Shown here: one piece after another, positions 49,138 to 60,895 of the stretch
Layout of the letters: each line of letters opens with the position of its first letter
Numbering within the stretch: the first letter of the stretch is position 1
Assembly: GCA_019614645.1 (NCBI GenBank)
Contig: JABWDB010000006.1
Coordinates: 8,990,001 to 9,054,000, forward strand
Source: Stratiolaelaps scimitus
Lineage: Eukaryota > Arthropoda > Arachnida > Mesostigmata > Laelapidae
Direction of reading: 5' to 3'
DNA length: 64,000 bases
Made by a program: the position numbers and the translations under genes
Notes under the pieces: generated by a model
What the model was told of the DNA's origin: nothing
Seen by the model: the letters and a program-made list of their open reading frames with translations, nothing else
The model's database searches: none

Positions 49138-51377
49138 ATGGCTGACACGGATTCAGCGTCGATGTCACTGGACTTTGCCGGCGTCGAGGAGCAGCTATCG
49201 GCCAGTCAAATCCTCAGCAGAGACTTAGCCGCAATGCTGCACGTTCAAGACATCGATACAGTGCAGAGTACGCAAAAGGTGCGTCATTTTAACTACTTTA
49301 GATGAGACTGATTTTGCGTGCCAAAGTGCCACTTTTGCCGGAGCCACCTTGTTATTAATATTAGTGAGCCGCTAAAGTATATGCTTGGGACGTGTAGTCG
49401 AATTAATTATTCAGTAAATTCTCCGGGCTTATTCACATTAAACTCAGCCTTAAACATATAACTTAGTTCACGGTATAACTGTTTTCGGCATTGCCCCATA
49501 AGACGGGTAAGCGATTTAAATGGAAATGTGCAGCGGTGGGGATCGAGCCCGTGACCCCTACGTGTTTCCCGCAGTTGCAAGGCACACACGAATGCACCCA
49601 ACACGCCACCAGGCCCGATTAATTATCAAGTGCAATGGTGATAATAACATTAGCCAAAAAGGGGGGCATCTTTACTGGATCAAGCCAGGGACAAAACACA
49701 AAAGTGATGAAAAGTTGTCGATCTTTTGTTCTTTAGTCCACTATGGTGATGACGACTATTCAAAGGTTCACAGTGAAGTTTTACTGTTATTGGTGTTATA
49801 GCTACGCGTTGAGGGTTTCAGGGATGAGTACGGCCGGACCGTCAACGTTATATCAGATATTTTATAGATGACACAATATATTGAATCACTGTTGAAATAC
49901 AAAGCGATGCGTGCAGGTAGGGCATACGATGGAGATCAGATCGACTACTATTAAAATTGAGTTCAGAAACATTAAGATCGATATTTTACTTAAGTATGGG
50001 CTGCAGATCAATTGACTACCTCAGGCATCATGGTTATGATATAATATGCTTTTTATTATGTTGATTTCGGTTAATGGATCGAAATTCATTTCTAGAGGAC
50101 GGCTTGTATCTATATCGCATCTGTAAACGTAATCAAAGCAGAAAAAAAAACAATACCTTGTGTTTGGTGGATGACCCCTCAACAAGGACGGGGGGGGGGG
50201 TGAGATGGTCTAGTTTTCCCAAGGAGAAATCGGACAGGGAAAATTTTCCAATCACTCAACACCGAGGTGTTTACACCACAGTGTCTGTGATATCCAGAAT
50301 CAGTTCTGGATATTCAGCTTTCAGGAGCCGCAAACCTGTAATTGAATCAGCGTTTATAAACCCGTTATGTGTAAGCCGTATTGCTCTCAATAGGGATTCA
50401 CGTATTCGCCGAGGTAATGTTTGTTGCTGTGCTTTCATTTCTAGGTGATGCTGGAACGATTTGAGAAGTCTAACTGCATGTTAGCTACGTGCAACGGTCT
50501 CTCGCAAAGCCGTCTCGGGGCAGCAACAAAGGAGATTTCCCAGGTTTGTACGAAGCGATGTTTATCGTCTGGATTTTTTGCCTCGTCAGCCGTTTGTTCG
50601 ATTGTTTACATTGGGGCGTGTTTCTGGCGATACTGCTGAGTTGATATAAAATTGTATAGAATACGAGTCACCCTATTGCGGTACTGCCCATGCTGCGGGG
50701 GGCCGAGGCAGATTTGGTTAAATCGAGTGTGAAGAATTCAAGTACATTTTCCAGGCTCATTCTTAGCCTTAAAGATTTGACGTCAATGGTACTGAACTGC
50801 TTTCGGCATTGCTTCATAAGACGGGACCCCTTAAATGCAAATGTGCAACAGTGGATATTGAACCTGTGTATGCACCTACGTGGCTCCTCCAGTTCGGAAA
50901 AAAACGCCCACGAATGCATCACCAGGCCACCGGGCTCGATAAGTAGTGGATAGTGTGGTGAATTCTACATGTCGCTAACGCATTGATTTTGCTTCGTTGT
51001 CCAATATTTACGATGACCAATGTGACGATGAGTGTTGGCGATACCCCATATAGGCATATCTGTTTCTGTTGAACAAAATATCTGCATTTGCCTTTCTGGT
51101 CGATTGTGACAACGCAGATCTGATTTGAAATATGGGAACACAAAATTGTCTTGGCATGCATGCATGAACACTAGTAAGAGATACTAATCATTTGCACTTT
51201 GTTTATTGTCTTGTCGGTACACAGTACATTACGTTGCTTCAGGAGCTGAAAAAGGACTTGGAGAACGTCTTCAGTCGAATACGTTTCTTGAAGTCCACGC
51301 TAGCCAATCAGTACCCGGAAGCCTTCGCCAATACGAAACTTCACGAGGTTCACGAAGAGGACGAAGACGAGCAGTGA
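49138..51377 (+). CDS. KXD1: KxDL motif-containing protein (BORC/BLOC-1-related subunit)
   Basis: KXD1 is a small coiled-coil subunit of BORC, which links lysosomes to Arl8 and kinesin for outward movement along microtubules. Exons 49,138-49,278, 50,445-50,543 and 51,225-51,377 join in phase 0 with GT-AG introns (1.17 and 0.68 kb), giving 130 residues. The first ATG (MADTDSASMSLDFAGVEEQL) is the only in-frame one near the exon start apart from an internal Met. Signatures are ILSRDLAAML and TQKVMLERFEKSN, then LLQELKKDLENVFSRIRFLK with the KxDL tetrad as KKDL, then NQYPEAFANTK and an acidic end. The family pattern is 'Q..ML.RFEKTN.ML...N.LS..RL', then 'M.K.LD.IF.RIR.LK..L...YPEAF'. It is shorter than human KXD1 (176) because the C-terminal tail is missing, as in other invertebrates. 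Both introns carry SINE copies. Confidence 0.92.
49440..49625 (-). repeat. tRNA-derived SINE, family D copy 2
   Basis: Plus-strand blocks 'TTTTCGGCATTGCCCCATAA', 'GATTTAAATGGAAATGTGCA', 'GGGGATCGAGCCCGTGACCC' and 'GGCACACACGAATGCACCCA'. The minus strand gives the B-box 'GGGCTCGATCCCC'. It lies in KXD1 intron 1. Confidence 0.75.
50755..50942 (-). repeat. tRNA-derived SINE, family D copy 3
   Basis: 'CTGCTTTCGGCATTGCTTCA', 'CCTTAAATGCAAATGTGCAA' and 'AATGCATCACCAGGCCACCG' match the other copies, but the B-box region (GATATTGAACCTG) has decayed. It lies in KXD1 intron 2. Confidence 0.75.
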
Positions 51378-53020
51378 ATTCCTACACCCTATTTTGCCCG
51401 TGCCTCGCCCCATGTGTTCTCAGTTGTACCTGTAATTCTTCAGATGTCCTTGCTGCGAAGTATTCTTTAAGTGTTCTTCTTCAAGTACTCCTCAACTGTT
51501 CTTCACCTGAGCTCCCTAAACAGGTTCCTACTCCCCGCCGTCGTGGCAGTCTGTGACATGGACATTTCCAATTGTAATGCTCGTGTCACACCCTTTGTAC
51601 ACAAACATATCTCAAATACATTATACCTTTGGGAGAGCGTTTCGTCGAAGTCGACGTCCGATCTCACCAGCAGCCCTGTTCATTCATCATTGTACATACG
51701 TCCTCTGTTCCTGCCGTGCCGCGCGCCGCACGCGGGAGATAAATGTGAATTTAGTTTAATGATATACGGTAGGCACTTGATTGTTGATGTAGAGAATTAC
51801 AATATATAGATGTGATGTGCTGGGAAACGATGTTAATCTAAAAATGAGCTTTTTTTTCTGAAAAATATACTGTTCACTGGGATTGAAAGTATGGTGTTTT
51901 TAAGTCGTTGTTTGGCTTTTGATTTTGGAAGCTTTGGCAAATCTAGACAAACATGAGCAAAAATATGACCCTCACGTAGTGGGGTTAATTAAGCGATAGA
52001 TGTATAAGCCCTGGTCTGTGTCATGCTCCGTAGGATCTCCTCTCAATGTCCTGTGTCCGTGATCTCTCGACTTGAGGCGGCCGGATGATGAGAACAACTT
52101 ACCAAGATACTCAATACTCCAATGTTACCCCTAAGGTCAAATAAAATTTTCGCCGCTTTCTAACCAGGCGGATCATTATTTTCAAATCATGTACATGACA
52201 AGTACGAGTCACAATTCGTGATCTAATGTTATATTGATACTTCTGAGATTATTTTCTCAGAATATCCAACGTGTCCTGTCCTGCTCTGGAAGTGCACAGC
52301 TTTCTGTGCAATTTAAGATCAGCAATGATATTATATCGAGGTCGAGTATTAAAGGTAGATTAAAAAAGTGTCTCTCGGTGAACGTGGCAGCACCACCATT
52401 TGCTTGGACTCTCCTCAGTTCCTGGACGTCCTTTTAAAGATGAGTCTTTTTTATAACAGAATACCAAAAGTTCATGTTGCACATCGGAGCAACCTAACGA
52501 TACTGCTTGGGAAATATATGCACAATAGTCAACTTTGCCATTCATAATGCTCAATGCAGGTTAGCTCAGCGTCGAGTGTGTAGCTAACGTGAGCGCTCAC
52601 GAAGGCTTAGCGGGACATTTTAAGATGGATATTAATAAGTGATTTATCTTGCATCTGTTATGTGCAATTGTGTTATTGTTGATGGCTTTTTATCTTTCTC
52701 AGAGTCGCCGATCGTCTCCCGAGCCTGCTAAAGCTATATTTACTTTTATGTACTCCAGATGGACAAGGTATAGGCAGACTTGACTATCGAGAAATCGTAT
52801 GGGTACCAGATAAAATGTGGTCCAGCTAAAGGATATATCATCCGTTCTTAGGGGCGACATTTTCCGTAAGCCTTAAGTAAGTCAGAACATATCATTATCC
52901 TTGCATCATGCAGTCTGCAAATGGCATTGCAACACAATTTCCGACGTTTTGTTGCCAGGAAGCTTGAGTTTTGTCCTAGACTTTATATGAGCCTTCGAGG
53001 TCCCAAGACGCTTGACAAAG
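51378..53020. other. KXD1 3' flank and intergenic DNA
   Basis: The KXD1 3' UTR begins here; an AATAAA at 52,140 is one possible poly(A) signal. No further gene is recognised. Open frames near 51,471 and 52,234 lack motifs. Confidence 0.35.
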
Positions 53021-53027
53021 GAACTTT

Positions 53028-53139
53028 GTCCAATGGAGGGAGTCCGAAGTAGATTTTTAAAATTGATTTGCATACATTGCAATGTCCAATGGAGGGAGTC
53101 CGAAGTAGATTTTTAAAATTGATTTGCATACATTGCAAT
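53028..53139. repeat. perfect tandem duplication, 2 x 56 bp
   Basis: The unit (starts GTCCAATGGAGGGAGTCC, ends CATACATTGCAAT) occurs twice back to back without a mismatch, at 53,028-53,083 and 53,084-53,139. Perfect identity means a recent duplication or an assembly artefact. Confidence 0.95.
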
Positions 53140-55950
53140 GTACCGTGTGACTCTATTAACCTTCCTCAGATCCTGGATGTACATCCTTTCTGCTAATATG
53201 AAAGCCACTAAAAAAGCCTGTGTTCGTAACTTAACTTGAAACATGTTTAGATATCATCCAAGTAATCTGAGGAGTCTAATGACGGTGCATTCACTCGGAA
53301 CCGCCCGCCTTGAGGGAATAAATAAATTAGTCTCCAGACGTTCAACGCGTCAGCTGCGATTGAAATTTCCTTCAATAAAGGGGTGTGTGTGTATATTGTG
53401 TTGATATGTTATCAGTTGTGTAGCTATATTTTGATGGAAGAAGATTGAATTTTGATCTTTATAATTACTATGGTCAATGAATGGTCGTAGTTGATCTAGA
53501 TATTGTTTTAGTCCAGCAGTACGATTTCGTTCGGTTAAGCAAACTGCACCCGCACAAGGGAGAAAGAATAAACACAGTGCGTAAAAGTGTATTCGACTAC
53601 TATATATATATATATATATATGACATAAACAATATCACCAATCGAATGGACGAATACACAGCGTGCTTGAGCACAGATTTCTCTTACCACACGGCCCATC
53701 TTTCATATGGAACCAACTTACCTATAACTTACAGATAATAATGATAAGAGAAAAGGGTCCGATCCCGATAAGATTTGCCACATCAAACCCAGAATCTTGC
53801 TCGCTGACAGTGATTTATGACACAAAACCGATCGTCCGCCGAGTGTCTACAGAGGTAAATTGTGAAATTGTGGTTGGCGATCTCTCCCAGCTTAATCATC
53901 CTCATCGCACTACAGGCGACAACAGACAGCCCGCAGCAAAATATAGTATCTAGGTATAATATTGAAGGTAAAATCTCATCTCCTGTCATATGTCAGACAC
54001 CATTTTAACCTAACGCGTCGTTCAAGGTTAATTGCTTCGCAAATACTAATCAACTATTCTATGCATGAATTCTTCTACTATACGGCAATTTCTGATCACC
54101 CTGTACGATCTTCTACCATAGCATTTTTGCAGAATACAATGGAGAAGCGGTAAGTATCTTGACAATTAATAGTATTCGAATATTTAAAAAATCTCGACAC
54201 TTCAGTACCACAGCAAGGATTGTTAAGTTTACCGGAACTTTTTCGTTAGGGCACCCGCTCCTCGAAGAGACTCCTGTTTGCCATAGAACTTAAATCTCTG
54301 CTTTATTCACGTTGATTTTATGATCCATCATTTTTACGATGATTTTGCCATTTACAATATAAGAACAAAGTTGAATTTTGCTCATAGTCTTGCACTAGAT
54401 AGATTCATGTGTCCTAAGAAGTGTGGTCAATTTTAGACAAATTACTTCTACAGATTACTCGTTTGTGTGAACATATTTAACTCCTGAGTTGAACTCCATT
54501 CAAATCTACAGTATATGCGAGGACATGAAGATTATATACACGTTCAAAAAGCCGAAATAGCCAAATGATACATTCAATAAAAATCGAAATAGAACAGCGA
54601 GGTTTATTGACGGTAGTGCAGTTGTGATACCTCGGATACTGTGGAACTTCGGACGAGGTAAATCGGTCATGGACCGAGACCCTGTGGCTTCTCCAATAAC
54701 TTTAACCCGCTCTTGTCTCATCGAGAGCATTCTGAAGCTTAAGCACATGATTCACGAGTCCCATTAATTCGTCTCGCAGGTTGTTTCTAATGAAAGCTAC
54801 TGTATGTGTTTGGACCTATCGTAGCGACGGGCCTATTTAGTTCATCAGAAATTTCCTGAGGACCTTGGAGATGTTGATGAGAGTCGAGGTCGAGTATTGT
54901 TGGCAACGCAGTATGGGACTCCTCTACGCCACAGTTGGTCCCCCCCCGGAAACAGGGTACCTCGCGTTCCTTACTCATCTCAATATGGACGTACGATTTT
55001 CGCCTTCCCAAAAACAACTGATCACATTCGCCGGTATAGCGTTTGCCATATCTGCCGAACACAAGCTTGACCGGAGAATGTGGAAAACGCTTCTGATCTC
55101 ATTGAGCTCGGCGGCGGTTGGTTGTATTATGCGAGCATATCGTAAGTACAGTTGAACTAAATAACATATCGTACGCGTGTCCTGCGCAGATCCCAACAAC
55201 GAATTGTCGCAGCAATTTTGCTCGTCATACCTGCGTAACGAAAAATGTGCAATTTTAATTTTTTTTGCAATTTTTTTTTTTAATTCAATTATGACGAACA
55301 GCAATCGAAATATTGTCAAAATACTTCGGTGCCTTACAGATTGCGTGTTCCCCAGTGTGCTGCTGTTTGAGAGCCAAAAAGTGATTCATTCCTACATCCT
55401 AAAATAGCTATGAGCTGTGGGTAACAACAGCTTTCCTACTACACGAAGTGAAATTAATGTTAGTCACTGTAGTCACGTTCTGTATGCACATCTCCAGCGT
55501 CACGAGATAAATTTTCTCCGAAATTACCTAATACACCGACGCGGTCGATTGCATGAAACCTAGCAACGTTGAGGTTGAATTACACAGCAGCGCATTCGCG
55601 CAGGCGTATACCTAAATGGGAAACCGTAGTTTTGTGCGACGCAAACATCACAATTGACGTTGATTACTCCACACGGTGACTCGAGAGCGGCGAGCGGCCC
55701 AACGAACCCACTAACGAAGGGCAGGCTCGAGATCACAACGCGATTGGCCCAAACGCCAACAACAGCGACCGTTTTATGAATGGGAGGGTATCGTTGCTGT
55801 AGATAGACGCTCTACTTTCAAGGTTTGGTGACAGCGATGGAGGCGCTGCCTGCATCGGAGAGCGGACGGCAACGGGACGTACAAAGAGAAAATCCACCGC
55901 CACTCAGCTGGTTGGTATGGTACAATATTGGACGATTTACATAAACAACA
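53140..55950. other. no gene recognised
   Basis: A TA tract lies at 53,600-53,621. At 54,500-55,160 both strands have moderately long open frames (up to 114 codons), but no domain can be named. The rest is AT-rich and featureless. Confidence 0.3.
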
Positions 55951-55959
55951 AAAAAAATG

Positions 55960-56592
55960 TTGCGACTGCATTTATTTTGATATTTAAGGCTTTTGATAGA
56001 GTAAATCAATCCTCACGTTTAGCAAAAATCAAGAAACTGGGAATTGACTCATGGTCCTTTTGTTGGATATCTGACTACCTATGTAACCGCTCATTTTGCG
56101 TACGTGTAAAAGGCAGTATTAGAATTATATAATAGTTACGGTGCTTGCCCCTCTGGGGTGCCTCAAGGTAGCTTCTTGAGACCCATATTTTGTATTTACA
56201 TCTTAGACATAAAAAACACTATAACGCAGTCTATAACCCACTTTACGCGGATGATCTTAAGCTTTACGGCCCGTCGAAGACCGAATCCGAAAGACGTGAT
56301 CTGCAGGAAGCCGTTGATGACATCTCAAGGTGGTGCTCCAATAACGACATGATAATATCCGTCCTTAAATGTGCTACATTATCTCTATCAGACCCTCACC
56401 TATATACGCTTAACGACCAGCCTATACCGATTGTGAAGTGAATAAAGGACCTGGCCGTTATGGTCTCTCAGGACTTGGATTTTAGCCTTCACATTACACA
56501 AGTCATTCCATCCGCAACCGAAAGAATCAACAATATGTTTTCTTTTCGAGCCACACGACTGCATATACTATGCATTAACAAATTTTTGTAAA
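55960..56592 (+). mobile_element. reverse-transcriptase relic of a non-LTR retrotransposon
   Basis: The palm of a Jockey/CR1-like RT can be read across three frames. First 'ILIFKAFDRVNQSSRLAKIK' and 'KLGIDSWSFCWISDYL' (family 'SKAFD.V....L..KL...G'), then 'VPQGSFLRPIFCIYILDI' (family 'GVPQGS.L.P.LF..Y'). Next comes the catalytic motif 'YADDLKLY' with EAVDDISRWCSNNDM, and after a stop 'IKDLAVMVSQDLDFSLHI' (family 'VRDLGV..D..L.FS.HI'). Frameshifts and stops make it non-functional. Endonuclease and 3' end are missing. It may or may not be the same family as the 36- and 47.6-kb copies, which cover a later part of ORF2. Confidence 0.85.
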
Positions 56593-56881
56593 CAAATGAA
56601 CACCTCCTCTTTGTTAATGAGGGTGTTTTTTAATTGAATCGACTGTTAAGTTCACCGTTTAGTTCTGCGCTCAGTTATGACTTTGATTAAGTCGTTTCCT
56701 AGTACGTTTACATTTAATTGTCCACTTTAATATATCTCTTCATATCCGATAAGATACATAATCACCATACCACGAAAGGTTCCATTCAGGTGTGTTGCCC
56801 TTAAAGCGCGCATGTGCGACGTTATATTCAAATCGGTCGAAAGTCTGTTCTTTTGGGTGAGTGAGTCGTAGTTCAAATTGC

Positions 56882-56883
<2 letters not shown>

Positions 56884-56921
<38 letters not shown>

Positions 56922-56965
56922 GCGAAAAATGAATGTGCCAGCCTTCCGGTGCAACTATTTAGTAG

Positions 56966-57000
<35 letters not shown>
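56884..57000. repeat. paired (TA)n microsatellites
   Basis: Pure TA tracts at 56,884-56,920 and about 56,969-57,000, separated by 48 bp. Confidence 0.95.
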
Positions 57001-57003
<3 letters not shown>

Positions 57004-58090
57004 GTTACGTTAAGGCCAACCTATGCGTATATAAACGTAAGGTCTAGGAACTAGTGCAGGTCAACAGTGGGTTATGCCCTTCGGTAGAATAGACATTTTC
57101 AGGGTATAATACCAAATGCCTGGGTGATCTGTCAGACCATATCGTTATGGAATACAGGTGTGTCGAATCCACCAGTTTGAATAGCGGGTTCGATAGGTTT
57201 GAGAGACTTCATAGTCGGCTTAACGCGTGTGTGCATCCGGCATTCCCGTACCCCGCAAAAAAAAGATACAGCACAATCTAAACTAGAATGTGAGCATAGC
57301 GTTACTTATTTCCGTACAATGTCAAATTTGAACCGAGTGAGTGTTATCGGCACTGGCCAATAGGTTAAGATCGACTCGTATGCACCGTCACGATATGTGC
57401 TCGATATGGAAGACGGCTCTGGTAGTCCGATAATACCGATGCCATATTAGAATATAGTATGAGGGAGTTTCCACCTCGTCTATCCCCGGAGTTCCCCCGG
57501 GCGATGGCCCAGCTGGACGACTGTTTTTTCAGTGTGCGCAAGACCCGAAACACGTTAGATGTGAAACCCGCTATAGGTTAGGGACTTCCTGGTTGCCCCC
57601 TTGTTAAAGGAACAGCTCCGATAGCCAGATATTCTAGAATTAATATATATTCTAGGCTATTGTGTGAGAGAATTTCTCACACATAACAGCAGGGAGGGCC
57701 ACATGTGAGTGTGAATAATACTGAGATCAAAGAGGTAAAGTAAAACTGTAGGTAAGATTGTCTCGTACAGCACAACATGCGGAATAATGTTATACTGTGC
57801 TACTGCCCATTGATCTATAATGATTCGGCATTCATCCACTGAACACGATCTACAATAAACGCTCTTTTGTGTGTGCGACAGAGTATCATATCTGGAGATT
57901 CTCAGGCTCCAAGGTCTCCAGTCAAGGTTATGGTACGCGTCCGTCTGAGGCACAAACTCGAAACACATTTTGAATATGTTCGCAGATCTCGAAGTCACTA
58001 AAACTTCTCTCAAAGTCACACCTTTCTATGACTATACTTTTCTATTTATTTCTACCGTATATACATATGAATCTTCTCCGAAATACCTTG
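57001..58090. other. no gene recognised
   Basis: Short open frames only. A self-complementary 'TGTGTGAGAGAATTTCTCACACA' lies at 57,660-57,682 and is palindromic over most of its length. Confidence 0.3.
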
Positions 58091-58092
58091 TC

Positions 58093-58232
58093 AGCACGGT
58101 GGCTTGGACGACTGAGTCTGTGGCTGTAAAAAGCCAGAGGCCGCAGGTGCGAATCCCGTTGCATGACATATAAGAGAACCGAAGCATTGTATGCAGTGCC
58201 TTTAATAAATCAATAAAGCTTTACCTTTACCT
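58093..58232 (+). repeat. tRNA-derived SINE, family A copy 3 (most complete)
   Basis: A Pol III A-box-like 'GGTGGCTTGGACGACTGAG' and a B-box 'GGTGCGAATCCC' are followed by 'ATATAAGAGAACCGAAGCAT', then 'TGTATGCAGTGCCTTTAATA' and a tail ending TTTACCTTTACC. This shows that the family A tails elsewhere belong to a tRNA-headed SINE with a LINE-like 3' end. Confidence 0.75.
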
Positions 58233-58957
58233 GGTTGCTACCGAACTAATTAATGTACGTCATCAATTCTGTCTGTTGTATTCATTGCAATCCATTATTT
58301 GCATTGTGCATCTATTAAACATATAAACCGTCGCAAACACCCATCTATCCTAAATCTCTGAAGCCGCAGACCTAGAATCCAGTCCCCTAAAAATCTGTTA
58401 CCCTCATAGACAGGATTGATAATCAATTTTATTCAATATTGAAATACACATTTATGACTTCTCTACATATTCGGGTCTTCGGATACTCCAACCTAACAGT
58501 CGTCGCTTTTGATATTAACTTCTAACACAACTGCTCCCACCTCATTGGGATTCGGAGCATCAGTAGGTAATTTCCCAGCAGGACGATGTGCAAAATGATT
58601 TAATAACATGCATTTGTAAGTAAATCATTTTAGCTATTTACTTAAATGAACGATCCCTTGGTATCAGTCGGACTCATAAAAAAAGAACTAATTTAATTAT
58701 CTGCATATAAGTAAACCATTGGGAAGGACTCCTCATTTTTGCCATTACTAGAAATATAATTCAGCCCGCCTATGTGATTAGCAAGCGACCGCATTTTGGT
58801 CAATTACGACAGACAACGAGTTGGGACTTAGGCGCGCGGTATGACATCCACGTCAACCTAGATCGGCCCACTTTCATCGAGATTGGAACGTGTCTCTGGT
58901 GGTAACCCTGCGTTTGAAGAAAATGACCTCCTCCTTTGAAAAAAAAAGGGAGGGATC

Positions 58958-58960
<3 letters not shown>
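58233..58960. other. no gene recognised
   Basis: AT-rich. AAAATGATTTA (58,592-58,602) and TAAATCATTTT (58,621-58,631) form an 11-bp perfect hairpin. Confidence 0.3.

Positions 58961-58988
<28 letters not shown>
58959..58988. repeat. (GA)n microsatellite
   Basis: About 14 AG units, with a shorter AG tract at 59,093-59,111. Confidence 0.95.
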
Positions 58989-58990
<2 letters not shown>

Positions 58991-59111
58991 TGAAAATTTC
59001 AGCATGGATGCATTCGAACCTATGCTACATTTGTTTCAGTATATAAATTATTACATTAAGTAGTTACTATTGCTGAGATGAAAGAGAGAGCAAAGGAGAG
59101 AGAGAGAGAGG

Positions 59112-59704
59112 CATCATGACACCAATGTTCGCCTGAAAGAAAAGGTGTATTTTGTTATTCGTATTTGGCGAAGGTTCAATGCACTGAATGCACTGGACGC
59201 CAATTTTAGTTTGGCTATTAGCTAGCTAGCAACCTACCCACGGTAAGTATATATAGAGCTAACGTAATAAATTGTCATTAATAAAATGGAATCGGCGAAA
59301 CTGATTAAAATATAATATGTAAGAGTAGATAAAGGACAGGTGAACATGGCTGGCGGAAGCGAGATAACTCTGCTCAGTTCATCCACCTAAAACTAATAGG
59401 TCTATATACAGAACAGCTGAGCGGTGAGTGTATGTAGATTAGTCAAGCGTGGATCATCGAACTGGAATCATCGTGCCGTCATCGCCAAGCGATTCGTAGC
59501 TTTCAAATTATATATATATATATATATATATATAGAACACAGCAAATAATCTAACAAATGACGTAACCACGACGCATCCCCGTTGCAAATATTCGTTGAT
59601 TCGACAACCCACCTAATTACTGTATCTCCAATGACGACGACCACGACGTTTGAGATTCGATTCATTATTTGAACTTGTCACTGATCATGCTAGAATCCAC
59701 TTAG

Positions 59705-59741
<37 letters not shown>

Positions 59742-60200
59742 AGTATTGAATGTATAATCAACTTCTGTAAAAATGTAAGCAAATACGTGATTGTTTGTTG
59801 TCCACTGGTTGGACATTGCACCACGACCAATTAACGGTATATATACATACATATGTATGTATATATATATATATAATGTCACATATGTTTCTGAGTCTTT
59901 ACCCGTGCCCGCCTCAGCGTTCCGGCCATTTCAACCGGAGGTTTTTGACGCTGCTATGCTGCAGAACACAGCACATACACACACGCACCCACATATTTTT
60001 TAGCCGCTATCCGCAGCAGTCGATCCGATCCAGCGAGATCACGAAATTTTCCTTTGAAGAGCTTATCCTCAACGAGGGATGTTTTTTTCTTCTATGAATG
60101 GTGCCTCCTCCCGAAATGTATTGTATTCGTTGACGTTAAATGTAGAATTAGCAACTAGTCGATCATATCAAATTGCTGCTGCGACAGCGCCATTGACTGA
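59112..60200. other. no gene recognised; several TA microsatellites
   Basis: TA tracts at 59,509-59,534, 59,709-59,737 and 59,860-59,875. No coding or RNA signal can be supported. Confidence 0.35.
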
Positions 60201-60204
60201 TGAT

Positions 60205-60272
60205 TTATTTACCTTAACTTCAATTGATTTACCATTGATTATTTACCTTAACTTCAATTGATTTACCATTGA
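60205..60272. repeat. tandem duplication, 2 x 34 bp
   Basis: 'TTATTTACCTTAACTTCAAT' followed by TGATTTACCATTGA is repeated immediately with a period of 34 bp and no mismatch seen. Confidence 0.9.
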
Positions 60273-60895
60273 AGACGAATTAGTGAGGTGAATTGTGCAA
60301 TAATGAATAATGTAATTAATTAATCTTCATCGAACAATGAACGTGTGAATTCACTTAAAATGATCGATTTGAAATACAGATCTGGAGGCTTGTCCAATCT
60401 GTATCATACCTGCGCAATTTGCTGTCACAGCAGGACATTCTGAAACACGTCCCCATGTTAGCTAGCTGTGTGAAATTTATCTGACACAATCGTCTGTGTG
60501 TGGTTTCTGCTGTAATTCGTCTGAATGATTCGATACTTGTGAAACCGAATTTTCTCCAGCATTAGCAGGAGATATTCACGCGACGCGATTTCATTGACTG
60601 TTGTTAGATCAGGATATATCTCTCGTTTAACTCCACCGTTGCGCTTCCTGCATATTATTACGCTTACGAGTCGGCTTCTCTCCTCAGCCTGGTTGCTTTC
60701 CACATCGATAAGATCAGTGTTAACAGAAACAAGAAACCTCGCGACCCATCCTGGTGTCGAACAACAACGGGACAGTTCTTGTGCTTCCGACATCGTATCG
60801 ATTTATAAATGAAGAAGCTGGCACATACCGCTACGCCTTTACCACGAAGTGTAGTAGCGCCAAAGAAGACAGGATACCGGAGAGAGAGAGAAACA
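60273..60895. other. no gene recognised
   Basis: Minus-strand frame 60,458-60,793 (111 codons) has protein-like composition but no motif. Confidence 0.3.

Noticed and set aside
54787..55062. Minus-strand FGRYGKR with a preceding KR, resembling an RYamide-type neuropeptide precursor
   Set aside because: The frame has a stop just upstream, no signal peptide or second peptide copy is visible, and the other strand has an equally good open frame. Probably coincidence.
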